Of a stretch of 38,862 nucleotides of DNA, positions 28,101 to 35,924 are shown in pieces. The stretch comes from an uncultured Verrucomicrobiales bacterium (GTDB lineage Bacteria; Verrucomicrobiota; Verrucomicrobiia; Limisphaerales; JAYPXF01), in the NCBI GenBank assembly GCA_937893495.1, contig CALBIE010000779.1:1-38862 (forward strand), written 5' to 3'. A program made the position numbers and the translations under genes. Numbering within the stretch: position 1 is the first letter of the stretch; every line of letters starts with the position of its first letter. The notes beneath the pieces are model-generated. The model saw only the letters and a list, made by a program, of their open reading frames with translations. It was not told the DNA's origin and did not search any database.

Positions 28101-28838
28101 CCTGCACCTCGCCGACTGAACGCCGAGCAGATTGTTGACTCCGTCTTCCACGCGACCGGTACGCCGTTTGATTTGGAGGAAGTCAGCCTCGATATCGACA
28201 GCGTCCGTGCAGTCAATATCGCTCTCGCTCTCGGCAAGCCGCGCCGCTCATGGATGCTTGCTTCCACCTCCAATGAACGCGATCGCCCGAGCCTTGGTCT
28301 CCCGCGCATCACCGCTGTTGCGAACGTGCTGAAAACCTTCGGCTGGCGCGGCGCCCGGCAGGATCCGCGCAGTCTGCGCGAGACCGAACCCAATATCCTG
28401 CAACCCGCCATCTACGCCAACGGCGTCATGGGCAGCTGGCTGACCCGACTCAGCGACCGCCATGGCATCACCCGACTCGCCCTCGAAGATCAGCCTTTGG
28501 ACCGGCTCATCGATCGTCTGTTCCTCCGCCTTCTTACCCGCAAGCCCTCCACGGAAGAGCGGCAGCGCTGTGTCAACGTGTTGAGCAAGGGATACGACGG
28601 CCGGATCGTTCCAGAATCGAGCCGCCTCTCGCCCAAGCCCGGCAAACGCGAACCGGTTCGCTACGTCAGTTGGTCCAACCACGTGGACGGACCCGCCAAC
28701 TCCCTCGCCCTGCTGAAGGAAGCCGAAGCCCGCCGAGGGGACCCGCCGACCAACGCTCTCGACACCGACTGGCGTCTTCGCATGGAAGACGTCCTTTGGG
28801 CGGTTCTCAACGCGCCAGAATGGATCTACACGCCATGA
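25158..28838 (+). CDS. Large PSCyt1-DUF1549-DUF1553 protein with N-terminal LamG
   Basis: 1226 residues from a GTG at 25158 with AGGA seven bases upstream. The signal peptide (1-21) ends GNAA. A LamG domain spans about 75-265 (FAFEAWVKFKSI, GWHHVAFQFTFGKADSLRAYL). An uncharacterised beta-rich part (300-430), possibly PA14-like, comes next, then the opening of DUF1549 (NDIDHFIAARIA, about 527-538). The cytochrome-like PSCyt1 segment with CYDCH at 566-570 then intervenes before the DUF1549 frame resumes (FLRRVTLDSVGVTPTEAEI, about 665). CARCH lies at 801-805, and DUF1553 follows (AQVMVNRVWQRLMGRGLV, APRRLNAEQIVDSVF). The domain order differs from the first copy, where the cytochrome precedes DUF1549. 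Its likely role is the same, with another ligand. A DUF1501 gene follows after 240 bp. Confidence 0.88.
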   Translation: MNIGPRILCALILACAGVGNAANPVLEWRFDGKAQPGAWQGKYGTPAEGPRVPRYPGFAADNMASSFAGHEGWILVKDHERGGFTNVRFGVGDTFAFEAWVKFKSISKGEMVYVIGKGRHGKLGENLGENNQNYAIRFQETGGGAKLGFLFTSQHPKTKKTDWHRWWSKSALPVTGWHHVAFQFTFGKADSLRAYLDSKPVTGVWDLGGATDLPPVQDADDLVIGTGFGRSAGQSFQGWMDNIAIYREALPSDVIAGRYKNVPPPPAITRNMIPPDKVLVQISEKGVPESNRWPDEPQVTESYTEDVFGLFELPHKYISTGVRGDRANPSHLRASAVVKLPKGKHRLLLRARGVTRLHIDGKKVLETSARPGDPGGHGLLSAQDKYLDLGPDFRFVPPGNREVWCEFESAGGEHFVVLETQVGGVAGKNKFRPELGETVVAVSLEGSETWSLLSPGKRQVCYNDAGWAAYEAERREWLAQVNAKARAERRAANQDYWSRRRSAAADWLARTKKVTVPELPKGYPSSNDIDHFIAARIADVAAQSKPGGKGGADYFKEVRPLLEKRCYDCHQGGKAKGGLRINDRKSTLTGGKSDGPAIVPGEIDKSALIRRIATKDKDDIMPPKGDRLTDEEVALLKRWIASGATWPEFNVANFQLNPLADDLAFLRRVTLDSVGVTPTEAEITAFQHDRSKNRRAKVIDRLLADSRWADHWMGYWLDALAENPNMINPTLNNTGPFRWWLYESLLDNKPADLFVTELIRMEGSERFGGPAGFGTATQNDLPMAAKGIIVSSAFLGVDMKCARCHDAPSHVSKQEDLLQLAALLKQETIKLPESSSVPLGRLQHTGRKPLIQVTLKPGAEVKPAWPFARYCDETIADKLAENPKNSRDKLAALITAPQNERFAQVMVNRVWQRLMGRGLVANVSDWEKGGPSHPDLLRWLGHEFVASGFDVKAITRLILNSHAYQRATDSMLTETSPLYISPAPRRLNAEQIVDSVFHATGTPFDLEEVSLDIDSVRAVNIALALGKPRRSWMLASTSNERDRPSLGLPRITAVANVLKTFGWRGARQDPRSLRETEPNILQPAIYANGVMGSWLTRLSDRHGITRLALEDQPLDRLIDRLFLRLLTRKPSTEERQRCVNVLSKGYDGRIVPESSRLSPKPGKREPVRYVSWSNHVDGPANSLALLKEAEARRGDPPTNALDTDWRLRMEDVLWAVLNAPEWIYTP

Positions 28839-28868
28839 TAACCATCTGCCCGGACGCAATCACAATTT

Positions 28869-29009
28869 GGAGTGCGGTGGCTCGACACCGCTTTGGATAC
28901 GGCGGCGTGGCACAACCCTTCTGTTTTCATCCGACGCGAGCGACCTGGAAACAAGAACGCCCATCGGCCACTCCGCGGTATCCAAAGCGGCGTCCAGCCG
29001 GCGCACTCC
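28869..29009. repeat. Family 4 repeat: two 32-bp units flanking a 77-bp spacer
   Basis: GGAGTGCGGTGGCTCGACAC... (28869-28900) and its inverted partner GTATCCAAAGCGGCGTCC... (28978-29009) can pair as long terminal arms. The element fills most of the gap between the cytochrome gene and its DUF1501 partner, so any transcript of the operon would carry a strong stem there. The units match those at 13263-13338. Confidence 0.8.
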
Positions 29010-29078
29010 ATATTGGCCATTAGATGCCGGGTAAGTTGACCTGAACCATACTGTTCTCCATCCCAAACAACTCCAGTC

Positions 29079-30359
29079 ATGAATCGACGAAACTTTCTCA
29101 AACAAACCGGTGCGCTGACCGGCGCTGCTCTCGCCGGCTCGTCACTGTTTGCCTCACCGGCTGCCGCCAAACTCCCCAAAGGTAAAGCCGAGAATGTCAT
29201 CTTCATCTGGCTCGGAGGCGGCATGGCGCAGATCGATACCTTCGATCCAAAGCAGCGTGGCAATTCCAAGGCCTCGCCCAAGAAGGCCGGGTCCGAATAC
29301 GACGCCATCGAAACCGCCGTGCCGGGTGTGAAATTCTGCGAACACCTGCATCGCACCGCGAAGCTCGCCGACCGATTGACCGCCATGCGGACGATCAATC
29401 ATCACCTGATCGACGAACACGCCTTCGGGACCAATTTCGTCCACACCGGACGCCTCATCAGCGGTAGCATTACGTATCCTTCGATTGGTTCAATCATCGG
29501 CCATACACTGGGAGCCGCGAATCCGGACGTGCCGGCCTACATGCTCGTCGGTTACCCGAACGTCAGCCGCGGCCCCGGCTTTCTCGGCGCCAAAGCCGGC
29601 TACGTATATCTCACCGACACCGAAAGCGGCCCCGCCGGTTTCACGCGTCCGGAGGACGTGACGGCGCTTCGCGTCGCGCGTCGGCGGGAACTCCTTGAAC
29701 CGCTGACCGACCGCGTTCCCGAAGGCTCCGTCATCGCCCAATACCGCACGGCTCAGGCCGAGGCCCTGCGCCTCGCCGGTCCCGGATTCATGCGCCACTT
29801 CCGCTTGAAAGACGAATCCGCCGAGCTGCGCAACGCCTATGGCGGCGAGTTCGGCCAGCGCTGTCTCCTTGCCCGTCGCCTCGTGCAGGCCGGCGTTCGA
29901 TTCATCGAGGTTTCGCACAACCTGAACTTCATCAATGGCACCGGATGGGACACGCACAACGAAGGCCAGCGGAATCAGCATATCCTCATCAAGGAACTCG
30001 ACGTCGCCCTTTCCGCCTTGATCTCCGATCTGGAAAAACAGGGCATGCTCGACAAGACCCTCATCGCCATCGGCACCGAGTTCGGCCGCCCCGCCGCCTA
30101 CGATGCGCGAGGCGGTCGGGGACATCAGGGCAGTTGCTTCAGCCTCCTGCTTGCCGGCGGTGGTCTCAAACATCGCGGCGCCTACGGCGTCACCGATGAA
30201 CTGAGCAAAAAGATCCTCAAGAGCCCGGTCTCCGTTTCCGACTTTCACGCCACGATTTACGCCGCGCTCGGCGTCAACCCGTCGCTCGAACTCTTCGACG
30301 GCTCCCGCCCCGTACTAATTACCGACGGCGGCAAACCCGTTGCGGGACTGTTCGGTTGA
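29079..30359 (+). CDS. Tat-exported DUF1501 protein, second copy
   Basis: 426 residues from the ATG at 29079. A twin-arginine signal (NRRNFLKQTGALTGAALAG) is at the very N-terminus. DUF1501 motifs are NVIFIWLGGGMAQIDTFDPK, GGEFGQRCLLARRLVQAGVRFIEV, WDTHNEGQRNQH and AIGTEFGRPAAYDARGGRGHQG, with the metal-binding type Asp/His residues retained. It is shorter than the copy at 23253 and divergent, so the two operons are paralogous rather than a fresh duplication. It is probably cotranscribed with the upstream 1226-residue protein across the family 4 repeat. Function unknown. Confidence 0.88.
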   Translation: MNRRNFLKQTGALTGAALAGSSLFASPAAAKLPKGKAENVIFIWLGGGMAQIDTFDPKQRGNSKASPKKAGSEYDAIETAVPGVKFCEHLHRTAKLADRLTAMRTINHHLIDEHAFGTNFVHTGRLISGSITYPSIGSIIGHTLGAANPDVPAYMLVGYPNVSRGPGFLGAKAGYVYLTDTESGPAGFTRPEDVTALRVARRRELLEPLTDRVPEGSVIAQYRTAQAEALRLAGPGFMRHFRLKDESAELRNAYGGEFGQRCLLARRLVQAGVRFIEVSHNLNFINGTGWDTHNEGQRNQHILIKELDVALSALISDLEKQGMLDKTLIAIGTEFGRPAAYDARGGRGHQGSCFSLLLAGGGLKHRGAYGVTDELSKKILKSPVSVSDFHATIYAALGVNPSLELFDGSRPVLITDGGKPVAGLFG

Positions 30360-30388
30360 GAATCACGCTTTTCGCCGGAGCCGAAAGC

Positions 30389-30515
30389 TTGCACGCAGTG
30401 CGCTTGAATCCGCGAGATGGCCTGCCGAACTTCTTCGCCAACGGCGCGGCCGGCAAATCGGTCAAGGTCACCTATCTCGGCGGCAACCTGTCTGGTGACA
30501 GGCATGTGGCTTGTC
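30389..30515 (+). pseudogene. N-terminal remnant of an SGNH hydrolase-like gene
   Basis: The plus frame reads LNPRDGLPNFFANGAAGKSVKVTYLGGNL, close to the opening of a secreted SGNH hydrolase family in which this segment leads into a GGSIT catalytic block. Here the block reads GGNLSGD and homology ends at once, so the nucleophile is lost. About 40 residues remain. No other gene is seen in 30360-30766; the stretch from 30516 shows nothing recognisable. Confidence 0.45.
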
Positions 30516-30766
30516 GCCGCCGCAGTCGCCGTGCTTGACCTGATGGGAAAGCTTGAAGGCTGATTTGTCACGAGCGTGACATTGGTCAAACGAGGCGTCC
30601 TCAATTCTGATCGACCGGCATCACAGAAGAAATACCTGCCCTATGTGACCGGTTTGGGGAACGGTTCGAATCATGTACGACACCGTCCGGTTGTTGAACT
30701 CGATGCGAGCGTCAATCACGCGGCGATCGAATCAACCTCGTGTTCGAATCGGGGCATGAGCCGGAT

Positions 30767-31369
30767 TTAAAGCGAAAGCCTGACGACTCGTTCCTGAACC
30801 TGTGCCTGCCAGCGCTCGTAATAACTCAGATGCCGATAAATGTTTTCAAGCTTTGGCAAGAGCTGATCGCGCCCGACCGTTGCCTCGAGCCATTCGGCAT
30901 CGATGTTTTTTATTTCGTCCGCCAACCCGGCAAGGCTGGTGCGAATTCGTCCGCCCGTTTCATTCAACTGATCGGTCCAGGTCATCCCATCCTGAAAGAT
31001 TTTCACCTTCAACAACGGTGAGGTGGCCTGCTCTTTTCCCTTAAGGAACGCATCGACCTCACGGAGTAATTTCCCAACCCCAAAAAACAGGTCCATCAAC
31101 TCAGCGGGAGTTTTCTGAATGTCTTCGGGCGGCGCGGATCGCTCCAGTTCCAGCAGGTGTTTCAATCGCGTGCGATCGCGTGCGAGACATTCATACGCCG
31201 CGTTCAATTCGGTGTATTGCCGGGTGGCATTGGCCTTCTCAGCGACGGGCGCGTTGTGAAACCGGTCGGGGTGGCAGGTCGCCGAGTGTTCGAGAAACCG
31301 TGTTTTCAATCGCTCAACGTCTATCCAGGGCCGGCGAGGTTCGTCGAGAAGCGCGAAGAAATCGGTCAT
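30767..31369 (-). CDS. hscB: HscB-like J-domain co-chaperone
   Basis: 200 residues. The N-terminal J domain has the HPD motif in TCHPDRFH (about residue 34) and the helix ATRQYTELNAAYECLARDRTRLKHLLEL. The C-terminal part (90-195) is a three-helix bundle of the HscB type, which binds the Fe-S scaffold IscU. The protein would recruit an Hsp70 (HscA) to help transfer clusters. HscA is not in the window. The gene sits directly downstream of the A-type Fe-S carrier gene with a 27-bp gap, in line with a shared operon. Start at the ATG 31369. Confidence 0.8.
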   Translation of the reverse strand: MTDFFALLDEPRRPWIDVERLKTRFLEHSATCHPDRFHNAPVAEKANATRQYTELNAAYECLARDRTRLKHLLELERSAPPEDIQKTPAELMDLFFGVGKLLREVDAFLKGKEQATSPLLKVKIFQDGMTWTDQLNETGGRIRTSLAGLADEIKNIDAEWLEATVGRDQLLPKLENIYRHLSYYERWQAQVQERVVRLSL

Positions 31370-31396
31370 TGAATCCGTAGATTGGCGGTCGCGGAA

Positions 31397-31807
31397 TCAG
31401 GCGCTGAAACTTTCGCCGCACGAGCAACTTGTGGCGGCATTGGGATTGTTCACCTTGAATCCGCCATCGGTCAGCGAGTCCACGTAATCGAGTTCGCTGC
31501 CGGTGACATAAAGCGCGCTCTTGGGATCCACCACGACCTTGACGTTGGCTGATTCGACGAGAATGTCACGATTCTGGGGGCGATCCTGCAGGTCCATTTT
31601 GTACTGCAACCCGGAACAGCCGCCGCCCATCACGGCCACTCGCAAGACGCCTTCGGGTCGCCCCTGCTTGGTCAGCAGCGATGAAACTTTGTTGCCCGCA
31701 CGTTCCGTCAAACGCACCAGATTCTCGTTGCCGACGCGAAATGTCGGTTCATTTTTAGCCTCGTTCGATTGAACCGGGGCAGATTTTCTGGCCATGGATG
31801 CCATCAT
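31397..31807 (-). CDS. A-type iron-sulfur cluster carrier (IscA/ErpA family)
   Basis: 136 residues. The conserved core runs from about 32 to the end: LTERAGNKVSSLL, GGGCSGLQYKM with the first cluster Cys, then DPKSALYVTGSELDYVD and the closing TSCSCGESF with the remaining two Cys. The arrangement Cys...CxC is that of IscA/ErpA/SufA, which accept and pass on Fe-S clusters in the cytoplasm. The N-terminal 25 residues are an extension; three ATGs (31807, 31804, 31795) are possible starts. It lies upstream of hscB. The exact subtype cannot be decided. Confidence 0.9.
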   Translation of the reverse strand: MMASMARKSAPVQSNEAKNEPTFRVGNENLVRLTERAGNKVSSLLTKQGRPEGVLRVAVMGGGCSGLQYKMDLQDRPQNRDILVESANVKVVVDPKSALYVTGSELDYVDSLTDGGFKVNNPNAATSCSCGESFSA

Positions 31808-31859
31808 AGGCCGGAGAAGCTAACGGCGGCCGGGGAGCGCGTCAACCGGCGCGAAAGGG

Positions 31860-32897
31860 TTAGATGAAGACCAGTTGCCCGGCGGCAGCGCCCCGTTCGC
31901 GGATCGACATTTCTTCGCCTTCGCAAATCTCGACGGCGCTCAGGCCGTTTTCGGCGGTGACGATCGACGGCTTTTCATTGTTCTCGATGGAATCGACGAA
32001 GTGACGCAATTCCCTGACGTAGCCATCGGGCCCTTCCGGTGTGATAATTTGCGGTTCCTGGTCGGCTTCGATGATGCGCATCGGTTTCTCGCCGCGCGAC
32101 AGGTCGTAATCCACGGTGGCGTTCTCGAAGTTCACGAGATAGCTCATGTTGAATCCGAAGCCTTTGGCCATGGCCCAACTGCCCTCAGCCGTCACCATCG
32201 CGCCGGAAGGCACATGGTACTCGGTAATGACGTGGTCAACCGCGCCACTGATTTTAATGTATCCAGTCGATTGCACAGCCCGGGGGCGCCCGAAACAGAA
32301 CTGCACGAAATCTGTATCGTGAATGTGCAGATCGAATAACGCGCCACCGGATCGCTGACCGTCGAGGAAGTTGCTCTGGCCCCACGCGGGCGGCTCGGCG
32401 ATGCGTCTGAACGAAGCCGAGAGAACTTTGCCGTAGCGCTCATCCTTGACGATCTCTTTCAGGTCCGACCAACCGGGCCAGAAGCGGAGGCACATCGCGG
32501 GCATCAGAATCTTTTTTGCTTTGCGCGCCGCTTCAACCATTCGCCGGGCCTGACGAACGGAGCGGGCCATCGGCTTTTCGCACAGCACATGTTTGCCGGC
32601 TTCGAGTGCCAGGACGGTCAACTCGGGATGCGCAAAGGTGGGCGCGCAGACGTCGATGGCGTCGATGCCCGGATCAGCGAGCATTTCCTTGTAATGCTGA
32701 TAGGCCTTGAAGCTGCCGGGTTCGAGCTTCACCGGCGCGTTGTCGCCGACATTGCCGGCGACGCCGGAAAAATCGCCGTCGAGATGCCGGCCACTGGGAT
32801 TGCAAAGTGCGGTGACCCGGGCGTTCGGCACGTCGCGGTAAGTCTTGAGGTGAGTGGCGGCCATGAAGCCGAGACCCACGATGCCAATGTTCGTCAT
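31860..32897 (-). CDS. Gfo/Idh/MocA family NAD(P)-dependent oxidoreductase
   Basis: 345 residues from the ATG at 32897. The Rossmann start is NIGIVGLGFMAATHL, the family signature CEKPMARSVRQARRM is near residue 110, and the substrate-side His pair occurs in FDLHIHDTDFVQF. The C-terminal alpha/beta domain is complete. These enzymes oxidise or reduce sugars and inositols in the cytoplasm; specificity cannot be told. A TTG seven codons upstream keeps the frame, but the Rossmann motif fits the ATG. No clear ribosome-binding site is seen. It precedes the Fe-S carrier gene on the same strand with a 52-bp gap. Confidence 0.88.
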   Translation of the reverse strand: MTNIGIVGLGFMAATHLKTYRDVPNARVTALCNPSGRHLDGDFSGVAGNVGDNAPVKLEPGSFKAYQHYKEMLADPGIDAIDVCAPTFAHPELTVLALEAGKHVLCEKPMARSVRQARRMVEAARKAKKILMPAMCLRFWPGWSDLKEIVKDERYGKVLSASFRRIAEPPAWGQSNFLDGQRSGGALFDLHIHDTDFVQFCFGRPRAVQSTGYIKISGAVDHVITEYHVPSGAMVTAEGSWAMAKGFGFNMSYLVNFENATVDYDLSRGEKPMRIIEADQEPQIITPEGPDGYVRELRHFVDSIENNEKPSIVTAENGLSAVEICEGEEMSIRERGAAAGQLVFI

Positions 32898-33144
32898 AGT
32901 TTGAGTATCGGCCGGCAAATTGAGCAGTGCTGATACCGCGCCGAGGATTGGAGCTTGTTTTCGGTAATTATCCTAGCTTTCACTTCTGCAATTGACGCGC
33001 CGCGATCCTGTTTCGCCGTTTGGCATTCCACGGACAGTGTTGCTTCGGCACCCTCCAACCTTCGCCGACATGGGGCAAAAACCGCACCCCGCAATCGTTT
33101 GGTGGGGCTTTTCAGGGCCTCCGGCAATGCGAATTCTGAGTGGC

Positions 33145-33404
33145 TCTTAGCGGGGATCTCGATTTTACTCATTATCAGCAGCGCCAGTTCCGCCAGCACC
33201 CGTTTCGGATCTTTCTGCGAGAACAGGCCGTGCAACTCCCGCTCCCACTCCAGGTCCACCGTCATCACCGACTCGAACTGCCCCGCCCCCCCAATGCTCC
33301 ACCAGATACGTTTTCCCCACCTGCCGCGCGCCCCGCAAGACCAACGGCTTGCGACCGGGACGGTCCCGCCATTCCGACAACAATGCTTGCGCGTTCCTTT
33401 TCAA
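33145..33404 (-). pseudogene. Remnant of an AAA_14/DUF4143-type ATPase, frameshifted
   Basis: From a TTG at 33404 the frame reads LLSEWRDRPGRKPLVLRGARQVGKTYLVEHW, the start of the ATPases of the AAA_14/DUF4143 group with an intact Walker A (GARQVGKT). In a run of seven G near 33290 the reading must shift; the next frame continues QFESVMTVDLEWERELHGLFSQKDPKRVLAELALL, the following segment of the same family. Homology stops near 33145, before Walker B, and the frame then runs through 32919-33144 into sequence I do not recognise. The gene is broken by frameshift and 3' loss. Confidence 0.65.
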
Positions 33405-33933
33405 ATTGGGTTGGATTTAATCAAACTATTCGCTAAAAGACAATTGGATTTCATCACGTCTGCGGTTGGAATCCAAGCCTGAGTTGGTTCAGCGCCCCCA
33501 CCGTCATCCCCTGCTTGTGGGCTTCTTCGTCGATGAAACCGGCAAAGTAGTCGCCCATGCCCATCGCCAGCTCGGGATCGTATTCGTTGTGCCATTGCTT
33601 CAGCCAGGGCAGTAGATCCACCAGGTCGGCCAGCAACGGACGCAGCTTCTCCGCCGACCAGCCGCGGTTCTGGCTCGCGTCGATATAACACGCGGCAAGG
33701 GCTTTGGCCTGTTGCAGAGGATCCCAGCCGGCCCAGGCGATCACAGGGCTGCCGTCCTCGTCCCGTTCGGCCCCGGGATAGATCACCCAGCGCTCCTTCG
33801 GCACGTCCAGCTTGCCGCGCAGTTTCCACCAGCGGGATTTCTTGAAATCCTTGGAGGCGTATTTCGGCGGGACCGGGATTGTGCCAATCCCGCGTTGCTT
33901 CAAATCTTTTGCCTGCCCTGCTGTCAGTCAGTC

Positions 33934-34086
33934 GCGTTCCCCCTCACCCCGGCCCTCTCCCGTCGGGAGAGGGGGAATGGTATCCCGCGTTTGGACGGAG
34001 CCGGACGCTCTCGATTTTCCGGCGACGCTCGTGGCTTCTCCCTCGCCCCTCGGAGGGGAGAGGGCCGGGGTGAGGGGGGGCGAACC
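33934..34086. repeat. Inverted repeat element, family 3, inserted in pglX
   Basis: About 150 bp with perfect inverted ends CTCACCCCGGCCCTCTCCC (left) and its complement (right), each with an inner hairpin. It interrupts pglX between codons for EDAIDA and LTAGQAKDLKQRG. A GACTGACTGAC tandem lies next to the left end and might derive from a target duplication. Confidence 0.8.
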
Positions 34087-35639
34087 CGCGCGTCAATCGC
34101 GTCCTCTTTCCGCTGCAGCTCCCACACGTGTTCCCAGTCCGCGCGCTTGCGCAGGCCTGTGTTCTTGTAGCGCTGGAACGGCAGGAACGGCACGGACGCG
34201 GACTCCACCAGTTGGCGCACGAGTTTACTGATGGAGAAACCGGGCCCGCCGCTGTAGGCCTCCGCCACGCAGAGAAACGCCGTATCCGCTTCGACCGCCG
34301 CTGCCAGTTGATTGGTGGAGACAAGCGCGGGTTCTTGACCGGCGACGAAGGCGTTGCGGAGTCGCGCGATGTCTTCCCCCTCTCCCTGACCCTCTCCGCT
34401 CTGAGCGGTGATGAAATCGGGAGTCGTCGTCCGGCCGTCCTCCATTCCGCACTCCGCATTCAATCATCCGCTCTCGGGGTGCCCCAATTCGCCAGCGTGG
34501 CCGCCGGCGACTGGCGCGGCAGGGCCGTGCTGATTTGGACGAGCGCGGTCGGTAGCTGCGCGGGCTGGGAGGCGGGAAGTGGAAAGTCGGCGACCTTCGT
34601 TCCGTTCATTTGGTAGAAGCGTTCCCACATCTCCGCTTTCGCGCCCTCGTTGACTCCTTGGCTACCTTTGCAGTGGCAAACTTGCTTAATCCAGAAGCTG
34701 CCGAACGAACTATTAAGCACCCCCGACCAGAATCGTGTAATCGGGTTCAGTCGCGGACGAATCCAACTTGATTACCGGCGCAGAGTTCTTGAAGACCGGC
34801 GGGCCTACGTTGAGGACGAAGTTATTGTGGGTAGCTACCTCTCCCCAGCAGATAGCGGTCGGCGTTTTGAGTTTCGACGGATACAGCTCACGCCATTCAT
34901 ACCATTCCAAGCCACACTCCATAACAGGCATGCTGAATCGTTTCCGTGACTTCAGCGCTTGGCGCGTAGGCCACAGGACCATGTGAGACCGGGGAATTTG
35001 GTCGAGTGTCAAGACATCGAACGATCGGTCATAGACCCAGATCGCTTCGTCGCTCTCTTCGAGGCCCCAGTCGCGCACGGCATTTCCTTCAATAAGCGTT
35101 ACCAAATGTTCGAGGTGCAATCGTCTGGCCGTATCGAGTCGGCCAACCACGAAGATTTCGTCCTCACCGTGATTGCGCAGCATCCAATTTCACTGACATA
35201 TCCTCTAACGCGTTGCTGCGCCACTTCTTCGATGCGCACTTTCAACTCGGCAGCGCCACCGCCTCCAGTGCTCCACGGATGCTTGTGGAAATTGGTGCGC
35301 GGAGAATCACCCGCACTAACCCATTCGCTCTCGCTTCCGGGTTCGTCGATTTGCCGGACGATGGCCTGCCAGACAAGGCCCTGCGCTGGGTCGGCGGGAG
35401 TAGGCGGTTCGCCACGAATGCTGAGCACAGTGCGGATGGTGCCACTCACGGGCGGCTGATTTTTCCAAAAAAGTATGACCGTGGGCGTGCCGGGGCCGGG
35501 GATGTAGGTGCCCGCGGTGTCGAGGACGTGCGTGAGGTCCCGGCGCGGGAGGTATTCCACGATGAGGTTCTTGCCAAACTCGCGCTTCATGAAGGCATTC
35601 GCCGTAATCTGCCCGACGAATCCGGCCAGTGTGTCTTCC

Positions 35640-35850
35640 GTAGCAGCCGACGTGAGGAGAATCGGAGCGCCAAAAAGGTGCGGCATAATGCCGTCGAACT
35701 TGGGGAAAAATCAGGGTGTGCCATTTTTACTCATTATTCGGAAGTGCCTCTCTTTCAATACGTTGCAGAAACCGTTCGTTGGCAGGCTCAGACTTCCTGC
35801 TTCGGCTTTAGATGGAGCCTCGTTACCTCGGCTGCTACGAGGGGAACCTT
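35640..35850. repeat. MITE-like element, family 2, inserted in pglX
   Basis: About 210 bp bounded by GTAGCAGCCGACGTGAGG (from 35641) and, inverted, GTAGCAGCCGAGGTAACG (ending at 35847). It sits exactly between the pglX segments FDLAVKG and GFVGQITAN. A single end of the same family, with CGTTCGTTGGCAGGCTCA, is at 14500-14566. No protein is encoded. Confidence 0.75.
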
Positions 35851-35924
35851 TGACCGCGAGGTCGAACAAGCGCTCCATGAAGGGCACGGAGAGCGAATAC
35901 TCGCGGTGGCACGAGGGATAGCGC

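Noticed and set aside
26517-28151. 544-codon open frame on the minus strand
   Set aside because: It lies antisense to the conserved PSCyt1/DUF1549/DUF1553 coding region; high-GC shadow frame.
30576-30770. Small open frame downstream of the SGNH remnant
   Set aside because: No homology, no ribosome-binding site and unusual residue composition; treated as gene-free.
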